Source: CALGYY01 sp963678485 (GTDB lineage Bacteria; Bacteroidota; Bacteroidia; Bacteroidales; CAIWKO01). From it: a DNA stretch of 64,000 nt. Positions 14,428-22,186 of the stretch are shown piece by piece; within the stretch, counting starts at the first letter, position 1, and each line of letters starts with the position of its first letter. The notes below the pieces were generated by a model, which saw nothing but the letters and a program-made list of their open reading frames with translations, had not been told where the DNA came from and did no database searches. Location: NCBI GenBank assembly GCA_963678485.1, contig OY782882.1, forward strand, positions 1,488,001 through 1,552,000. The letters run 5' to 3'. Position numbers and translations under genes: made by a program.

Positions 14428-15121
14428 CGATCAAACAGGATTATTATCCGAAGTAAAGACGGCGCCTTCACCTCAGACTGATGCTCCGGACAATAGTACT
14501 CCTACATCATCTTATAATTGTGATCTGGAAGGGCTGCTTACAGAAATGCAGGAACCGCGAGAGGATGTTAACCAGGGAAAAGAACAGGTACAGCAACCCG
14601 CGACGGCCTCTTACAGTGATCCAAAACCTGCGGTTAAAGAAAAGTTGACCGCAGAAGAAAAAAGCCTTCGTGAAAAAAGAGCACGATGGGAAGCTAAATT
14701 TCTCACAAAAAGTAATGATACGCTTCAAGCACTCATTTGTTCAATCATCGCCCAGGAAGATGACCTTGATTTATATCGAGCGGAAAAAACAGAACTTGAA
14801 GATTTGGCAAATGAGATTTACGAAATGCGTAAAGATGCCAAAGATCATCTGCCGCCCTGGGTAGGTATTCTGGTTGGATTGCTTTTAATGTATGGTCCAA
14901 AGTATAAAGAGGCTGTGAACGACCGCCGTGTTAATAAAGCCCTTGTTGAAAAAGCAGCACGAGAACAGGCTGATAAAATGACTGCACTTCGCGCATTACA
15001 GGACCTTCGGGACGAAATGACTGAGCTAAAAAACAAAAACTCGGAACCGGTAAAGACTGATCCGGTTGAAGAGAAACCTGAAGAAAAAAAAGAACCCATA
15101 AAGTTTGAGGAGATCAGGTAA
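14420..15121 (+). CDS. Membrane protein with disordered and coiled-coil flanks
   Basis: 233 residues. The N-terminal 80 residues are Pro/Thr/Gln-rich and probably disordered. A charged helix is followed by one transmembrane segment (WVGILVGLLLMYG, about residues 148-162), then a coiled coil and a Pro/Glu/Lys-rich tail. It sits immediately before the ATPase gene. In tailless membrane phages a membrane protein often accompanies the packaging ATPase; whether this is the case here is unknown. Confidence 0.6.
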   Translation: MLNDQTGLLSEVKTAPSPQTDAPDNSTPTSSYNCDLEGLLTEMQEPREDVNQGKEQVQQPATASYSDPKPAVKEKLTAEEKSLREKRARWEAKFLTKSNDTLQALICSIIAQEDDLDLYRAEKTELEDLANEIYEMRKDAKDHLPPWVGILVGLLLMYGPKYKEAVNDRRVNKALVEKAAREQADKMTALRALQDLRDEMTELKNKNSEPVKTDPVEEKPEEKKEPIKFEEIR

Positions 15122-15679
15122 ATGGCACGAACGGCCAAATGTATTGTACTAGCAGGATTCAACGGGACCGGCAAATCAACGATGCTTAAAAAACTCGTTG
15201 AAGCTGAAGTCAAAGCCGGAGGCAAGGCCCTAATCGTAACTCCTGATGATATCGAATGGCCGGAATATCATTTTATAGATCCTGAAGATCCTGGGCAATT
15301 TCAGTTCAAAGGGGTAAAGAAAATCATCTATAACGATACCGGAACGATTGAACAGATAACAACAAATTTTCGTAATGGCATTCTTCCGTTGGATGATTGC
15401 CGTTCTTATCTCACTGCACAGACCGATAAAGAAATTCACAGGCTGCTTATCCGTCGCCGTCAGATGCAGGTCGATGTGGTAGCTGTCGGCCATGGATTCA
15501 CAGAAATACCTCCCAAGTTTTTCACCTTTGCGACACATTTCATTTTGTTTAAAACTGAAGATGATATCTACTCCCGCAAAAATGTAATTCGTGATTTTGA
15601 CAAAATGCTTGAAGCGCAAGCACGCATAAATAAGAAAGCAGAAACCGACCCTCATTATTTTGAAGTAATACGCCGATGA
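15122..15679 (+). CDS. P-loop ATPase, candidate genome-packaging ATPase
   Basis: 185 residues. The Walker A motif is GFNGTGKST (G12-T20). Strand 2 ends LIVTPDD followed by EW, as in HerA/FtsK-type viral ATPases. A candidate Walker B is GILPLDD (D91, D92). Further on, RRRQMQVDVVAVGHGF then EIPPKFFTFATHFILFKTEDD resembles the sensor strand and arginine region of A32/P9-type packaging ATPases, and also Zot-like assembly ATPases. Size is within the range of small tailless-phage ATPases. It starts next to a membrane protein gene, upstream of the candidate capsid gene. Alternative: a generic AAA/zeta-like kinase. Confidence 0.55.
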   Translation: MARTAKCIVLAGFNGTGKSTMLKKLVEAEVKAGGKALIVTPDDIEWPEYHFIDPEDPGQFQFKGVKKIIYNDTGTIEQITTNFRNGILPLDDCRSYLTAQTDKEIHRLLIRRRQMQVDVVAVGHGFTEIPPKFFTFATHFILFKTEDDIYSRKNVIRDFDKMLEAQARINKKAETDPHYFEVIRR

Positions 15680-16404
15680 ATCTTGAATACCCATCTACTC
15701 TGCCAACAGTATTGCTGGCCTGTCCTATTTCTTCCCATAAGGATTATGTCATCCTTGAATGGGCAGAGCATGTTAAAACTCTTGTTAAAAATTATCCGGG
15801 CATATGCAAAGTTCTTTTGGTGGACAATTCAAAATCTCAGGCGCATGCAAAGCGTGTTGAACGCCTCACCGGCTTTCATACCGACTTTGTTTCAACGCGG
15901 CTCAAAAATAATTACGATGCAATATCAGACTCCCGTAACTATATCCGTAAATGTTTTCTTAGGTGGAATTTTGACTATTTATTCTCCCTTGAATGCGATA
16001 TATTTCCACCGCAGGACTCAATATTGTACCTACTCTCTTTGCAAAAAGAAATGGTCGGGTTCACGTACTTTCTCGGCGCTGGTCACGAATCGCCATTGAT
16101 GGTCCAGGAATACGAGGACAATGGAACAGATCGCGAATGTCAAAATTTGAGCATTGAACAATCGATTCTTTTTATTGACGGAACCATTAAAAGAGTGTTC
16201 TCTATTGGTATGGGATGCTTAATGATACCGCGATTTGTATTAGCTAGCACAAAGTTTCGCACCGACAAAAAAATTAAAATTCATGATGATTCATTTTTTG
16301 CTGAAGATTGTAAAAGCAAAGGGTTCAAAATTTATTGCGATACTTCAGTAATACCTCTCCACAAAAATCAACCTTGGAATTTACTTAAAGGAATTAGTTT
16401 ATGA
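15676..16404 (+). CDS. Family 2-like glycosyltransferase
   Basis: 242 residues. The strand-loop pattern fits a GT-A fold: VLLACPISS at the start, KVLLVDNSKS, DSRNYIRK, and YLFSLECDIFPP as the DxD-like metal site. Later come GMGCLMIPRFVL and the acidic HDDSFFAEDCKSKGFK, typical of the catalytic base region. It overlaps the ATPase gene by 4 bp (ATGA) and the next gene by 4 bp, so it is an integral member of the late operon. It may glycosylate virion or cell-surface components; the target is not visible. Confidence 0.7.
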   Translation: MNLEYPSTLPTVLLACPISSHKDYVILEWAEHVKTLVKNYPGICKVLLVDNSKSQAHAKRVERLTGFHTDFVSTRLKNNYDAISDSRNYIRKCFLRWNFDYLFSLECDIFPPQDSILYLLSLQKEMVGFTYFLGAGHESPLMVQEYEDNGTDRECQNLSIEQSILFIDGTIKRVFSIGMGCLMIPRFVLASTKFRTDKKIKIHDDSFFAEDCKSKGFKIYCDTSVIPLHKNQPWNLLKGISL

Positions 16405-16673
16405 AAGAAATTAAAACACCAGCTCAAGAAAAAGCAGCACGAGAAAAAATTCTGCATTATCAAAAAGTAATCGCTCTTGACATTATTCTTCAAAAAAGAA
16501 TTGAATCAAGGGTTAAACTTTTATTATGGATACCATTTTCAGGATTGCGCCGCATACGATTGATTCTCGAATTGGAATCAATTAATAGCAGAATTATATC
16601 ACGACAAAAATTTCTTGATATGTATTCTTCCAGGGTTGACAATAATAAAGTTAATCATGTAATCGAAAATTAA
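16401..16673 (+). CDS. Small amphipathic hypothetical protein
   Basis: 90 residues, basic and helical, with a moderately hydrophobic segment (VKLLLWIPFSGLRRI) that could associate with membrane. It overlaps both neighbours by 3-4 bp. No family recognised. Confidence 0.55.
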   Translation: MKEIKTPAQEKAAREKILHYQKVIALDIILQKRIESRVKLLLWIPFSGLRRIRLILELESINSRIISRQKFLDMYSSRVDNNKVNHVIEN

Positions 16674-16783
16674 TGGAGACTGGGTTTCTTTTCGCACTTA
16701 TTGTGATCAGCGCTCCATTTTGGGGAAACCTCCTTATTGATTTCATTTTATCCTTCATCAACGATGACGACCAGCAGTCCTAA
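16673..16783 (+). CDS. 36-residue single-helix membrane protein
   Basis: ATG overlaps the previous stop (TAATG). The protein is essentially one membrane helix (FLFALIVISAPFWGNLLI) with an acidic tail ending DDDQQS. It overlaps the following gene. The size and form are typical of minor membrane proteins of tailless membrane phages; I do not recognise it. Confidence 0.5.
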   Translation: METGFLFALIVISAPFWGNLLIDFILSFINDDDQQS

Positions 16784-16964
16784 AAAATATAAATCCTATT
16801 CAAAAAAGGAAATTCGTCAAATGCTGAAGATATCGGAAAGCACGTTGCGCAAATGGATGAATGAATTATATTATGATGACCTGGAAAAACTAGGATATAA
16901 AAAATCTCAGAAGCTACTTACTCCTGCCGTTGTTGAATATTTAGTTGGTAAGCTTGATATGTGA
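16764..16964 (+). CDS. DUF4248-like small HTH protein
   Basis: 66 residues from the ATG at 16764. The arrangement KSYSKKEIRQMLKISESTL, KWMNEL, LGYKKSQKLLTPAVVEYL fits the small DUF4248-type winged or helix-turn-helix proteins of Bacteroidota. Likely a small regulator at the end of this transcription unit, just before a terminator. Confidence 0.6.
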   Translation: MTTSSPKKYKSYSKKEIRQMLKISESTLRKWMNELYYDDLEKLGYKKSQKLLTPAVVEYLVGKLDM

Positions 16965-17000
16965 TTTGTTCGTAAGCTGTAGACAGCAAAAGGTGATTTG

Positions 17001-17036
17001 ACCGCCGTACTCCATTTGGATGCGGCGGTTTTTTTA
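17001..17036 (+). terminator. Rho-independent terminator within the late region
   Basis: ACCGCCG (17001-17007) pairs with CGGCGGT (17023-17029) and is followed by a run of T. It separates the ATPase/glycosyltransferase unit from the structural unit. Confidence 0.85.
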
Positions 17037-17060
17037 TGCTCAAATTTCTTAAAGAAAGCA

Positions 17061-17100
17061 TTGCAAAGCCTTGCAAAGCCTTGCGAAACCTTGGGAACCC
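17061..17100 (+). repeat. Four tandem degenerate decamers
   Basis: TTGCAAAGCC, TTGCAAAGCC, TTGCGAAACC and TTGGGAACCC follow one another without gaps, between a terminator and the structural genes. They may be a regulator binding array for the second late promoter. Confidence 0.65.
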
Positions 17101-17167
17101 TTATTGATGATTTCACACTGATTCAATTTTGTTGCCTTGAAATATTTATTAACCAAAATTGATAATC

Positions 17168-17380
17168 ATGTCAAAAGTTAAAACCGTCGGGATCATCGTG
17201 ATTATTGTCGGTGTTCTCGTTTTAGTCGGCCTTGCCGCTCAGCTCTTATCCAAATCTGAAGTTCAGGTATCAGAAGACGGATCAAGAATGGTGATTAAAA
17301 ACCACCCCTTTGGAATTGGCGCTTCAAAAGCACCAGTGGCTACAGACAAAGCCGCCAACTCGAAAGCACCCGAAGCATAA
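17168..17380 (+). CDS. Small membrane protein with N-terminal helix
   Basis: 70 residues from the ATG at 17168. Residues 5-27 are a membrane helix that begins KTVGIIVIIVGVLVLVGL, echoing the anchor of the proteins at 19063 and 19961. A short polar tail rich in Lys and Ala follows. It directly precedes the candidate capsid gene. Such small abundant membrane proteins line the internal membrane in PM2-like phages; here that is inference. Confidence 0.6.
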   Translation: MSKVKTVGIIVIIVGVLVLVGLAAQLLSKSEVQVSEDGSRMVIKNHPFGIGASKAPVATDKAANSKAPEA

Positions 17381-17438
17381 TCGGAAGTCAAGAACAGCAA
17401 ACAAACACATTAATTATTCAATAATCAATTTTTTCATT

Positions 17439-18467
17439 ATGAAAAAGCTCTTTAAGTCCAAATTATTTGGCGTTTTTTGTATGATTTTGGCCGTTTCTGC
17501 GACCATTGCAGGCGTATGCTTAAGTCATTGGTTTTTCTCTGGAACCGCTGCACTTGCGCTTGCTCCACTCCTTTCAAACTTAAGCCGCGAAGATATCGAA
17601 GCGCTGGCAGTTGCCAAACTGTCTGATAATTTCGGTGGATCGCCTTATGAAAACATGTCTGGAAGTCCTTATGAAAACTTCGCGGGTGATCTTGACGAAG
17701 ATGATGTTTATGATGGCTCCGAGGACGTACATTTGTCATTCATTGGCAGTGGCAATAGTTTTCTTACGGAAACGGATGGCGCTGTTGAAGTTTCGTACAG
17801 TGTTACAAACCTCACTCCAAGTATCATTAATGTTGCATTTGCAAACGGATCACTCACTGATGCTACGATCTTAAAAAACAACTTTGGTGCAGACTGCTAT
17901 CTTAAAGATGGTGTGATGACCAGTGTTGGTGGAAAAGACGTTGTAGGTACAGGTATTGGAACAGTTGCCGGGATTGATGGTTTTGTGAAGTTCTCTGAAC
18001 GTAATGCTTATCGTATTACACATATGGTCATTCAGGCTGTTAATGCTGATGGATCGGTGAATACTGCAGCATACAACAAAACGATGATTGTTCAGCGTTT
18101 TTCTCCATTCCGCAAGTTTGGTGAAGAAAGGATTAATCTTTTCAAGTACTATTCTGTTCAGCAACAGAACAAGGAAAAAATCGAAATTCCATTGATCAAG
18201 TATGATATCCAGCGTGATGATCAAACTTGTATCGTGATGGCTGTTGATCCAGGAGTAACTCTTACCGTTACTGAAACTATCGGTGCAATTCAAAACCAGG
18301 CTGCTACATTATACAAAAAATCAGTGATGGCTCGTGAGAACATCGCGAAGAAAACAGCCGGTCTGATGCCACTCCGCACGTTGCGTGCAAAAAGGGGCGC
18401 AATTGCCAGTAAAGCTGCTGCTCCAAAAAATCCGTTACAGTCAATAATGGACAAACTGAAAAAGTAA
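17439..18467 (+). CDS. Candidate major structural (capsid-like) protein
   Basis: 342 residues from the ATG at 17439. A hydrophobic N-terminal helix (residues about 9-38) is followed by a helix-and-linker with a short repeat (GGSPYENMSGSPYENF). A beta-rich core of about 200 residues comes next (VHLSFIGSGNSFL through VTLTVTETIG) with alternating strands and Gly/Asp turns, as expected for a jelly roll. The C-terminal tail is Lys/Ala-rich and basic. It is the largest late protein after the fibre-like protein and sits among small membrane proteins, where a tailless phage would keep its capsid gene. The fold is not proven. The N-terminal helix is unusual for a capsid protein and could be a membrane anchor. 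Confidence 0.45.
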   Translation: MKKLFKSKLFGVFCMILAVSATIAGVCLSHWFFSGTAALALAPLLSNLSREDIEALAVAKLSDNFGGSPYENMSGSPYENFAGDLDEDDVYDGSEDVHLSFIGSGNSFLTETDGAVEVSYSVTNLTPSIINVAFANGSLTDATILKNNFGADCYLKDGVMTSVGGKDVVGTGIGTVAGIDGFVKFSERNAYRITHMVIQAVNADGSVNTAAYNKTMIVQRFSPFRKFGEERINLFKYYSVQQQNKEKIEIPLIKYDIQRDDQTCIVMAVDPGVTLTVTETIGAIQNQAATLYKKSVMARENIAKKTAGLMPLRTLRAKRGAIASKAAAPKNPLQSIMDKLKK

Positions 18468-18473
18468 GTCCAA

Positions 18474-18893
18474 GTGAAAAGCTTGAAATTACTGATAGAG
18501 CAACTTATCCGAGAAAATCCGTCGGGAATCCGGAGGTTGCTCTATCAATATTCAGGCTACTATGGTCCGCTGGATGCAGAGGCCGTTTGTTCCGCTTACG
18601 TTCTTTATGGTGATAATTTTCTTTGGGAATTATATCAGTTGTATGGGTATGATCATGCAGATGGACAACCCCAACAACAGGCCGCAGAATATAACAAGCT
18701 TTCAAATGCTTTTCAAGATGCTGCCAGTATTATAACAGGAATTGGTTCTGTCGCAGCCGCTGCAAGCGGTAAGAATTCAAAACCTGATCCCCAGGAAATC
18801 ACACAACGAAAAATATGGAATGGCTTCCTTATTACAAGCATTGGATTAATAGTAGTACTGGGTATTATCGCTCTTATTAATAAACGTTCTTAA
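18474..18893 (+). CDS. Late protein with C-terminal membrane anchor
   Basis: 139 residues, GTG start 6 bp after the previous stop. The N-terminal half is aromatic (YQYSGYYGPL, LWELYQLYGYDHAD). A Gly/Ala stretch follows (IITGIGSVAAAASG), and one C-terminal membrane helix precedes NKRS. Probably a membrane-associated virion protein; no family recognised. Confidence 0.6.
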   Translation: MKSLKLLIEQLIRENPSGIRRLLYQYSGYYGPLDAEAVCSAYVLYGDNFLWELYQLYGYDHADGQPQQQAAEYNKLSNAFQDAASIITGIGSVAAAASGKNSKPDPQEITQRKIWNGFLITSIGLIVVLGIIALINKRS

Positions 18894-18904
18894 TAATTAT
18901 TGAC

Positions 18905-19048
18905 ATGGCTAAAGTATCAAAAAAGAAGTTGGGCGAGATGGGTAAAAAAATTACCACTAAAGCCAAAGCGATCCGCAAAGCCAATCCACGAAAAAAGTGG
19001 ACAATGTGCATGAAAGAAGCGGGTAAAGCCCTTAAGGGAAAACTGTAA
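18905..19048 (+). CDS. 47-residue very basic protein
   Basis: ATG at 18905 to TAA at 19046. The product has 17 Lys or Arg residues, among them runs such as KVSKKKLGEMGKKITTKAK and ANPRKKW, and few acidic residues. The composition suits a nucleic-acid-binding or condensing protein packed with the genome, as small basic proteins do in several non-tailed phages. The flanking genes are 11 and 14 bp away. Role inferred from composition and place. Confidence 0.55.
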   Translation: MAKVSKKKLGEMGKKITTKAKAIRKANPRKKWTMCMKEAGKALKGKL

Positions 19049-19062
19049 ATACGATCTTTGAA

Positions 19063-19950
19063 ATGTCCGGTTTTGAAAATATCTTTTTCCGATATCCTGG
19101 TTCAATCTCAACATCCCAATCGATGGGAACGAATCCAGCCCGAGTGCATCGCATCACGGGTGACATTACATTAAATCAGGATTTATTGGATCATGGAACT
19201 TCCCAGGAAGTTAAATGGATTCTTTCACATGAAGCCGGACATTTTCTTAAAAATACCCGTGATGAATTTCTGTCGGACAAATTCGCCTTTGATTCATTAG
19301 CCGGTCAATTTGCAGGTTCACTCAAAAGTTCAATATCGGCGCTTTCTCGACATCTTCCTTTTGATAACCCGGAACATCTCAATCGCCTTTTTGTCCAGTT
19401 TATGCGAGCGCTTCGGTATGATTTCGAACACAACGGAAACATCGAAGCACTAATCACATTCAATGAACTAAAAAATCGCACCATGAACCAAGCATCGCAA
19501 CAACAGGATTTTTTCAATACAAGTGATCCTTATTTGAATTTAACCGGCAAAGAACGCCGGAATGCTAAAAAGGACTTGAATCTTGAAAAAAAACAACTCA
19601 AAAACGACCGATATGCCGTAAAGACGGACAAAAAACAGTCGAAAGCTGATTTGAATCGCTCTCGTGGCGCAGCCAAAGAAACCAAAGCTGATTCAAAAAG
19701 AATATTGGCTGAAAACGGTGGTGCAGAGCAACCAAACTGGTGGGACAAAACCCTTGGAACGGTCAGTTCAATTTTTGGCAAAAATTCACCTGATGGAAGC
19801 GGCGGAACTGATAAAGAACTTTCAGGAACCGGCGCTGACGCTCCAAAATTCCTTGGGATGCCTAAAACTGTCGGAATTATTGTTACAGTGTTAGTTGGGC
19901 TAGGTGTTTTAGGACTTGCTGCATTTTTAATTTTTGGTAAAAAATCTTAA
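19063..19950 (+). CDS. Membrane-anchored HExxH metallopeptidase-like protein
   Basis: 295 residues. H56-E57-A58-G59-H60 in ILSHEAGHFL is a zinc-metallopeptidase motif. The acidic EFLSDKFAFD (68-77) follows 8 residues later and resembles the third-ligand region of M48-like enzymes. A long Lys/Asp-rich charged helix comes next, then a Gly/Ser linker, then a C-terminal membrane helix preceded by PKFLGMPKT and ended by FGKKS. The neighbour at 19961 has the same terminal module. It may cleave virion proteins during assembly, or open the host envelope during entry. Location in the structural unit supports either. Confidence 0.6.
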   Translation: MSGFENIFFRYPGSISTSQSMGTNPARVHRITGDITLNQDLLDHGTSQEVKWILSHEAGHFLKNTRDEFLSDKFAFDSLAGQFAGSLKSSISALSRHLPFDNPEHLNRLFVQFMRALRYDFEHNGNIEALITFNELKNRTMNQASQQQDFFNTSDPYLNLTGKERRNAKKDLNLEKKQLKNDRYAVKTDKKQSKADLNRSRGAAKETKADSKRILAENGGAEQPNWWDKTLGTVSSIFGKNSPDGSGGTDKELSGTGADAPKFLGMPKTVGIIVTVLVGLGVLGLAAFLIFGKKS

Positions 19951-19960
19951 TTCAAATGCC

Positions 19961-20353
19961 ATGGAGTACGCTAGTTACTATATTGGTGATTCTTTGTATG
20001 ATAATGGGGCTGGAAAAGCTGCAAGAAAGGCTAAAAACGCCCAGAAAAAAGCAGACAGAGCCGCCCAAAAAGGCACCAAAGAAGGTACGTGGTTATCGCG
20101 TACCATCGACAACGTCAAAAGGATTGCAGATGGAACAACCGCCGTCGCAGGCTCAGTGAGTTCTGTGGCTGGAATGTTTTCAAAACAAGGAGATACTACA
20201 GTATCCGGCCCCGCTTCGTTCGAAGTGGTTGATCCAAGCGCTGAACCTAAATTTTTGGGAATGCCCAAAACCATCGGTATCATGGTTACTGCTTTAGTTA
20301 GCCTCATGATCCTGGGAACAATCATTTTTTTAATCTTCCGCAAAAAGAAATAG
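19961..20353 (+). CDS. Membrane-anchored protein sharing the anchor of its neighbour
   Basis: 130 residues from the ATG at 19961. The N-terminus (MEYASYYIGDSLYDNGAG) is followed by a Lys/Ala-rich basic helix, a Gly/Ser stretch (GTTAVAGSVSSVAGMF), and a C-terminal helix preceded by PKFLGMPKT and ended by FRKKK. The last 35 residues closely match those of the preceding protein, so the module was duplicated. Probably a virion membrane protein. Confidence 0.6.
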   Translation: MEYASYYIGDSLYDNGAGKAARKAKNAQKKADRAAQKGTKEGTWLSRTIDNVKRIADGTTAVAGSVSSVAGMFSKQGDTTVSGPASFEVVDPSAEPKFLGMPKTIGIMVTALVSLMILGTIIFLIFRKKK

Positions 20354-20357
20354 TCCC

Positions 20358-20825
20358 ATGACTCCAAAAATGCGCAATATTATCATAATCGTAGTACTCG
20401 GGATTATTATCCTGGTTGTACTCATTATTGCCATTGGTAGTGTCATTCGGTCATTTAAAAAAACACCTGATGAACAGGATGCCGAAAGGGTGAAAAAAAG
20501 CATTGACAAAAACAATGTTACCCTAAAAGATGCTGATTTTGTCACCATGGCCGGTCAACTCGATTCTGCATTTAATGACACTTTTGGAACAGACGAGGAC
20601 GCTATATACAGGGTTTTTGGTATGCTCAATACAGTTGATGACTTATACTCTCTGATCAATGTTTTTGGCAAAAAACCGAGTGATTGGCGGGAAATTATTC
20701 TTGCGCCATTTGCTGCTAAAGGTGACACAGACCTTGGTGGATGGATGACTGCTGAATTAGATGAAGATGAAATCGCTAAGGTGAATGGAATATTATCATC
20801 AAAAGGAATTAAGTATAAATTCTAA
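20358..20825 (+). CDS. Single-helix membrane protein with annexin-like segment
   Basis: 155 residues. The N-terminal helix (NIIIIVVLGIIILVVLII) is followed by a soluble helical domain. The domain carries FGTDEDAIYRVFGMLNTVDD and LGGWMTAELDEDEI, a pattern recalling annexin-repeat-like helices found in some Bacteroidota phage proteins. Possible membrane- or calcium-binding role; inference only. Confidence 0.6.
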   Translation: MTPKMRNIIIIVVLGIIILVVLIIAIGSVIRSFKKTPDEQDAERVKKSIDKNNVTLKDADFVTMAGQLDSAFNDTFGTDEDAIYRVFGMLNTVDDLYSLINVFGKKPSDWREIILAPFAAKGDTDLGGWMTAELDEDEIAKVNGILSSKGIKYKF

Positions 20826-20983
20826 TGATCATTGAAAAAGACACATCGCAGAACCTGGTTTATATTTTCCTTGCAATTCTTTTGTTTGGAGTTCTTGCAT
20901 TTGTGGCTTATAAGCTGATTTCAAACGGGATTAATTCGCTCAATAAAGATGCTTCAGAACCTTGGTATAAAAAAATATTTTGA
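20825..20983 (+). CDS. 52-residue single-helix membrane protein
   Basis: ATG overlaps the upstream stop (TAATG). One membrane helix (LVYIFLAILLFGVLAFVAY) and a short polar tail ending PWYKKIF. Same size class and organisation as the other small late membrane proteins. Confidence 0.55.
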   Translation: MIIEKDTSQNLVYIFLAILLFGVLAFVAYKLISNGINSLNKDASEPWYKKIF

Positions 20984-20985
20984 TT

Positions 20986-21675
20986 ATGTCTGCTAAAGCT
21001 ATCAATACAAAACCTTACATAATTGTTGGAATTGTTCTGTTTGTTGTGGCAATTCTTATCATCATTTATGTAAAATTTTTCAAGAAAAAAGTAATCGTAA
21101 ATCCATCAAACGATACTCCCGCTGACACAAAACGTCAATGGAGTAATGATGAATTTCCGCTTAAACTTGGAAGCCAGGGTCTGAAGGTAAAATATCTACA
21201 AGCCGGGTTAAACATTGCTTATAATTCCCGACTTGCAACCGATGGAAAGCTTGGAGAAAAAACAGCGGCCGTTCTAAAAGAAAACACCGGAGCCGACTCA
21301 ATCTCCGAGCAAGTATATAATGATATTATTGAGCCCAAAATGACTTTAATTAAAAAATACCTCGATAATATTTCCGGTGCTGGATCTAAACCTGTCACCG
21401 AAAACCAGTCAGTCCAAAACGCAACTGCAGCACCTACAAAAATCGGGATTGATAAAGGAGATTCAGTTGAGGCAACAAAAACAACCACTGGATGGAAAGT
21501 ATTAAAGAATGTTTTTTCAGGAGACTATAAAATGGCTAATGAAGTATATGGAGTTTTTAAGCCACGTGAATATATCGGAGTTGTTTTGGACATTCAAAAT
21601 AAATGGATTGTTTGCGCAGCAGCCAACGATCATGCAGTATACGTATTGAGCGCAGATGTAAAAATTACTAAATAA
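20986..21675 (+). CDS. Membrane protein with peptidoglycan-binding-like domain
   Basis: 229 residues from the ATG at 20986. A membrane helix (residues 10-29) is followed by a PG_binding_1-like segment: PLKLGSQGLKVKYLQAGLN, then ATDGKLGEKTAAVL. The C-terminal domain (GDSVEATKTTTGWKVL then EYIGVVLDIQNKWIVCAA) may be SH3-like. Peptidoglycan binding by a membrane-anchored protein would fit a virion vertex or entry protein. Confidence 0.6.
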   Translation: MSAKAINTKPYIIVGIVLFVVAILIIIYVKFFKKKVIVNPSNDTPADTKRQWSNDEFPLKLGSQGLKVKYLQAGLNIAYNSRLATDGKLGEKTAAVLKENTGADSISEQVYNDIIEPKMTLIKKYLDNISGAGSKPVTENQSVQNATAAPTKIGIDKGDSVEATKTTTGWKVLKNVFSGDYKMANEVYGVFKPREYIGVVLDIQNKWIVCAAANDHAVYVLSADVKITK

Positions 21676-21682
21676 AAATTGT

Positions 21683-21856
21683 ATGTCTTTCTGGGATTCT
21701 AATTTCATGAAAAAAATCGAGACTACCGGAGAACTCCCGGAACTCCCGATTGCAATAGATAATGATTCGTTGGTAAAACTAGCGATATCATTGCTTTTTG
21801 TATCGATTCTTACAATTCTGATTGCATACTTATTCTTTCGTCGCAAAACAGCATGA
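21683..21856 (+). CDS. 57-residue tail-anchored membrane protein
   Basis: MSFWDSNFMKKIETTGELPE starts a polar N-terminus, followed by one C-terminal helix (LAISLLFVSILTILIAYLFF) and RRKTA. The stop is 1 bp before the next start. One of the series of small late membrane proteins; no family recognised. Confidence 0.55.
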   Translation: MSFWDSNFMKKIETTGELPELPIAIDNDSLVKLAISLLFVSILTILIAYLFFRRKTA

Positions 21857-21857
21857 T

Positions 21858-22184
21858 ATGAACAAAGCCTTAATTTTTATTGTGGTTTTATTGGTTCTCT
21901 CTGGAATTGGAGTTGGACTGTATTATTTACTCAACGGAAAGAAAAATGTTCAGGAAACAAAATCTGTCCAAGAAAAATCAACTGCTGACGCAAATATGCA
22001 AGAGTCCAACACACCACCAAAAGCAATTGAAAAGGACCAATCAATACGCCGGGTTTCTGATGGCAAAGTATTAACGGGTCCAGAAATTAAAGAAATGCTG
22101 GGAAAAGGTGTTGTTCCTGCAGGTGTTGGAAAATCTGCAAATACATCATCATTTTTTGGAAATGATTTTAAAAAAGCATTTTAA
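21858..22184 (+). CDS. Membrane protein with N-terminal helix
   Basis: 108 residues from the ATG at 21858. Residues 4-24 form a helix (LIFIVVLLVLSGIGVGLYYL), followed by a Lys/Gln/Glu-rich linker and a short conserved-looking tail (RRVSDGKVLTGPEIKEMLG). Unknown function; virion-like context. Confidence 0.55.
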   Translation: MNKALIFIVVLLVLSGIGVGLYYLLNGKKNVQETKSVQEKSTADANMQESNTPPKAIEKDQSIRRVSDGKVLTGPEIKEMLGKGVVPAGVGKSANTSSFFGNDFKKAF

Positions 22185-22186
22185 AA

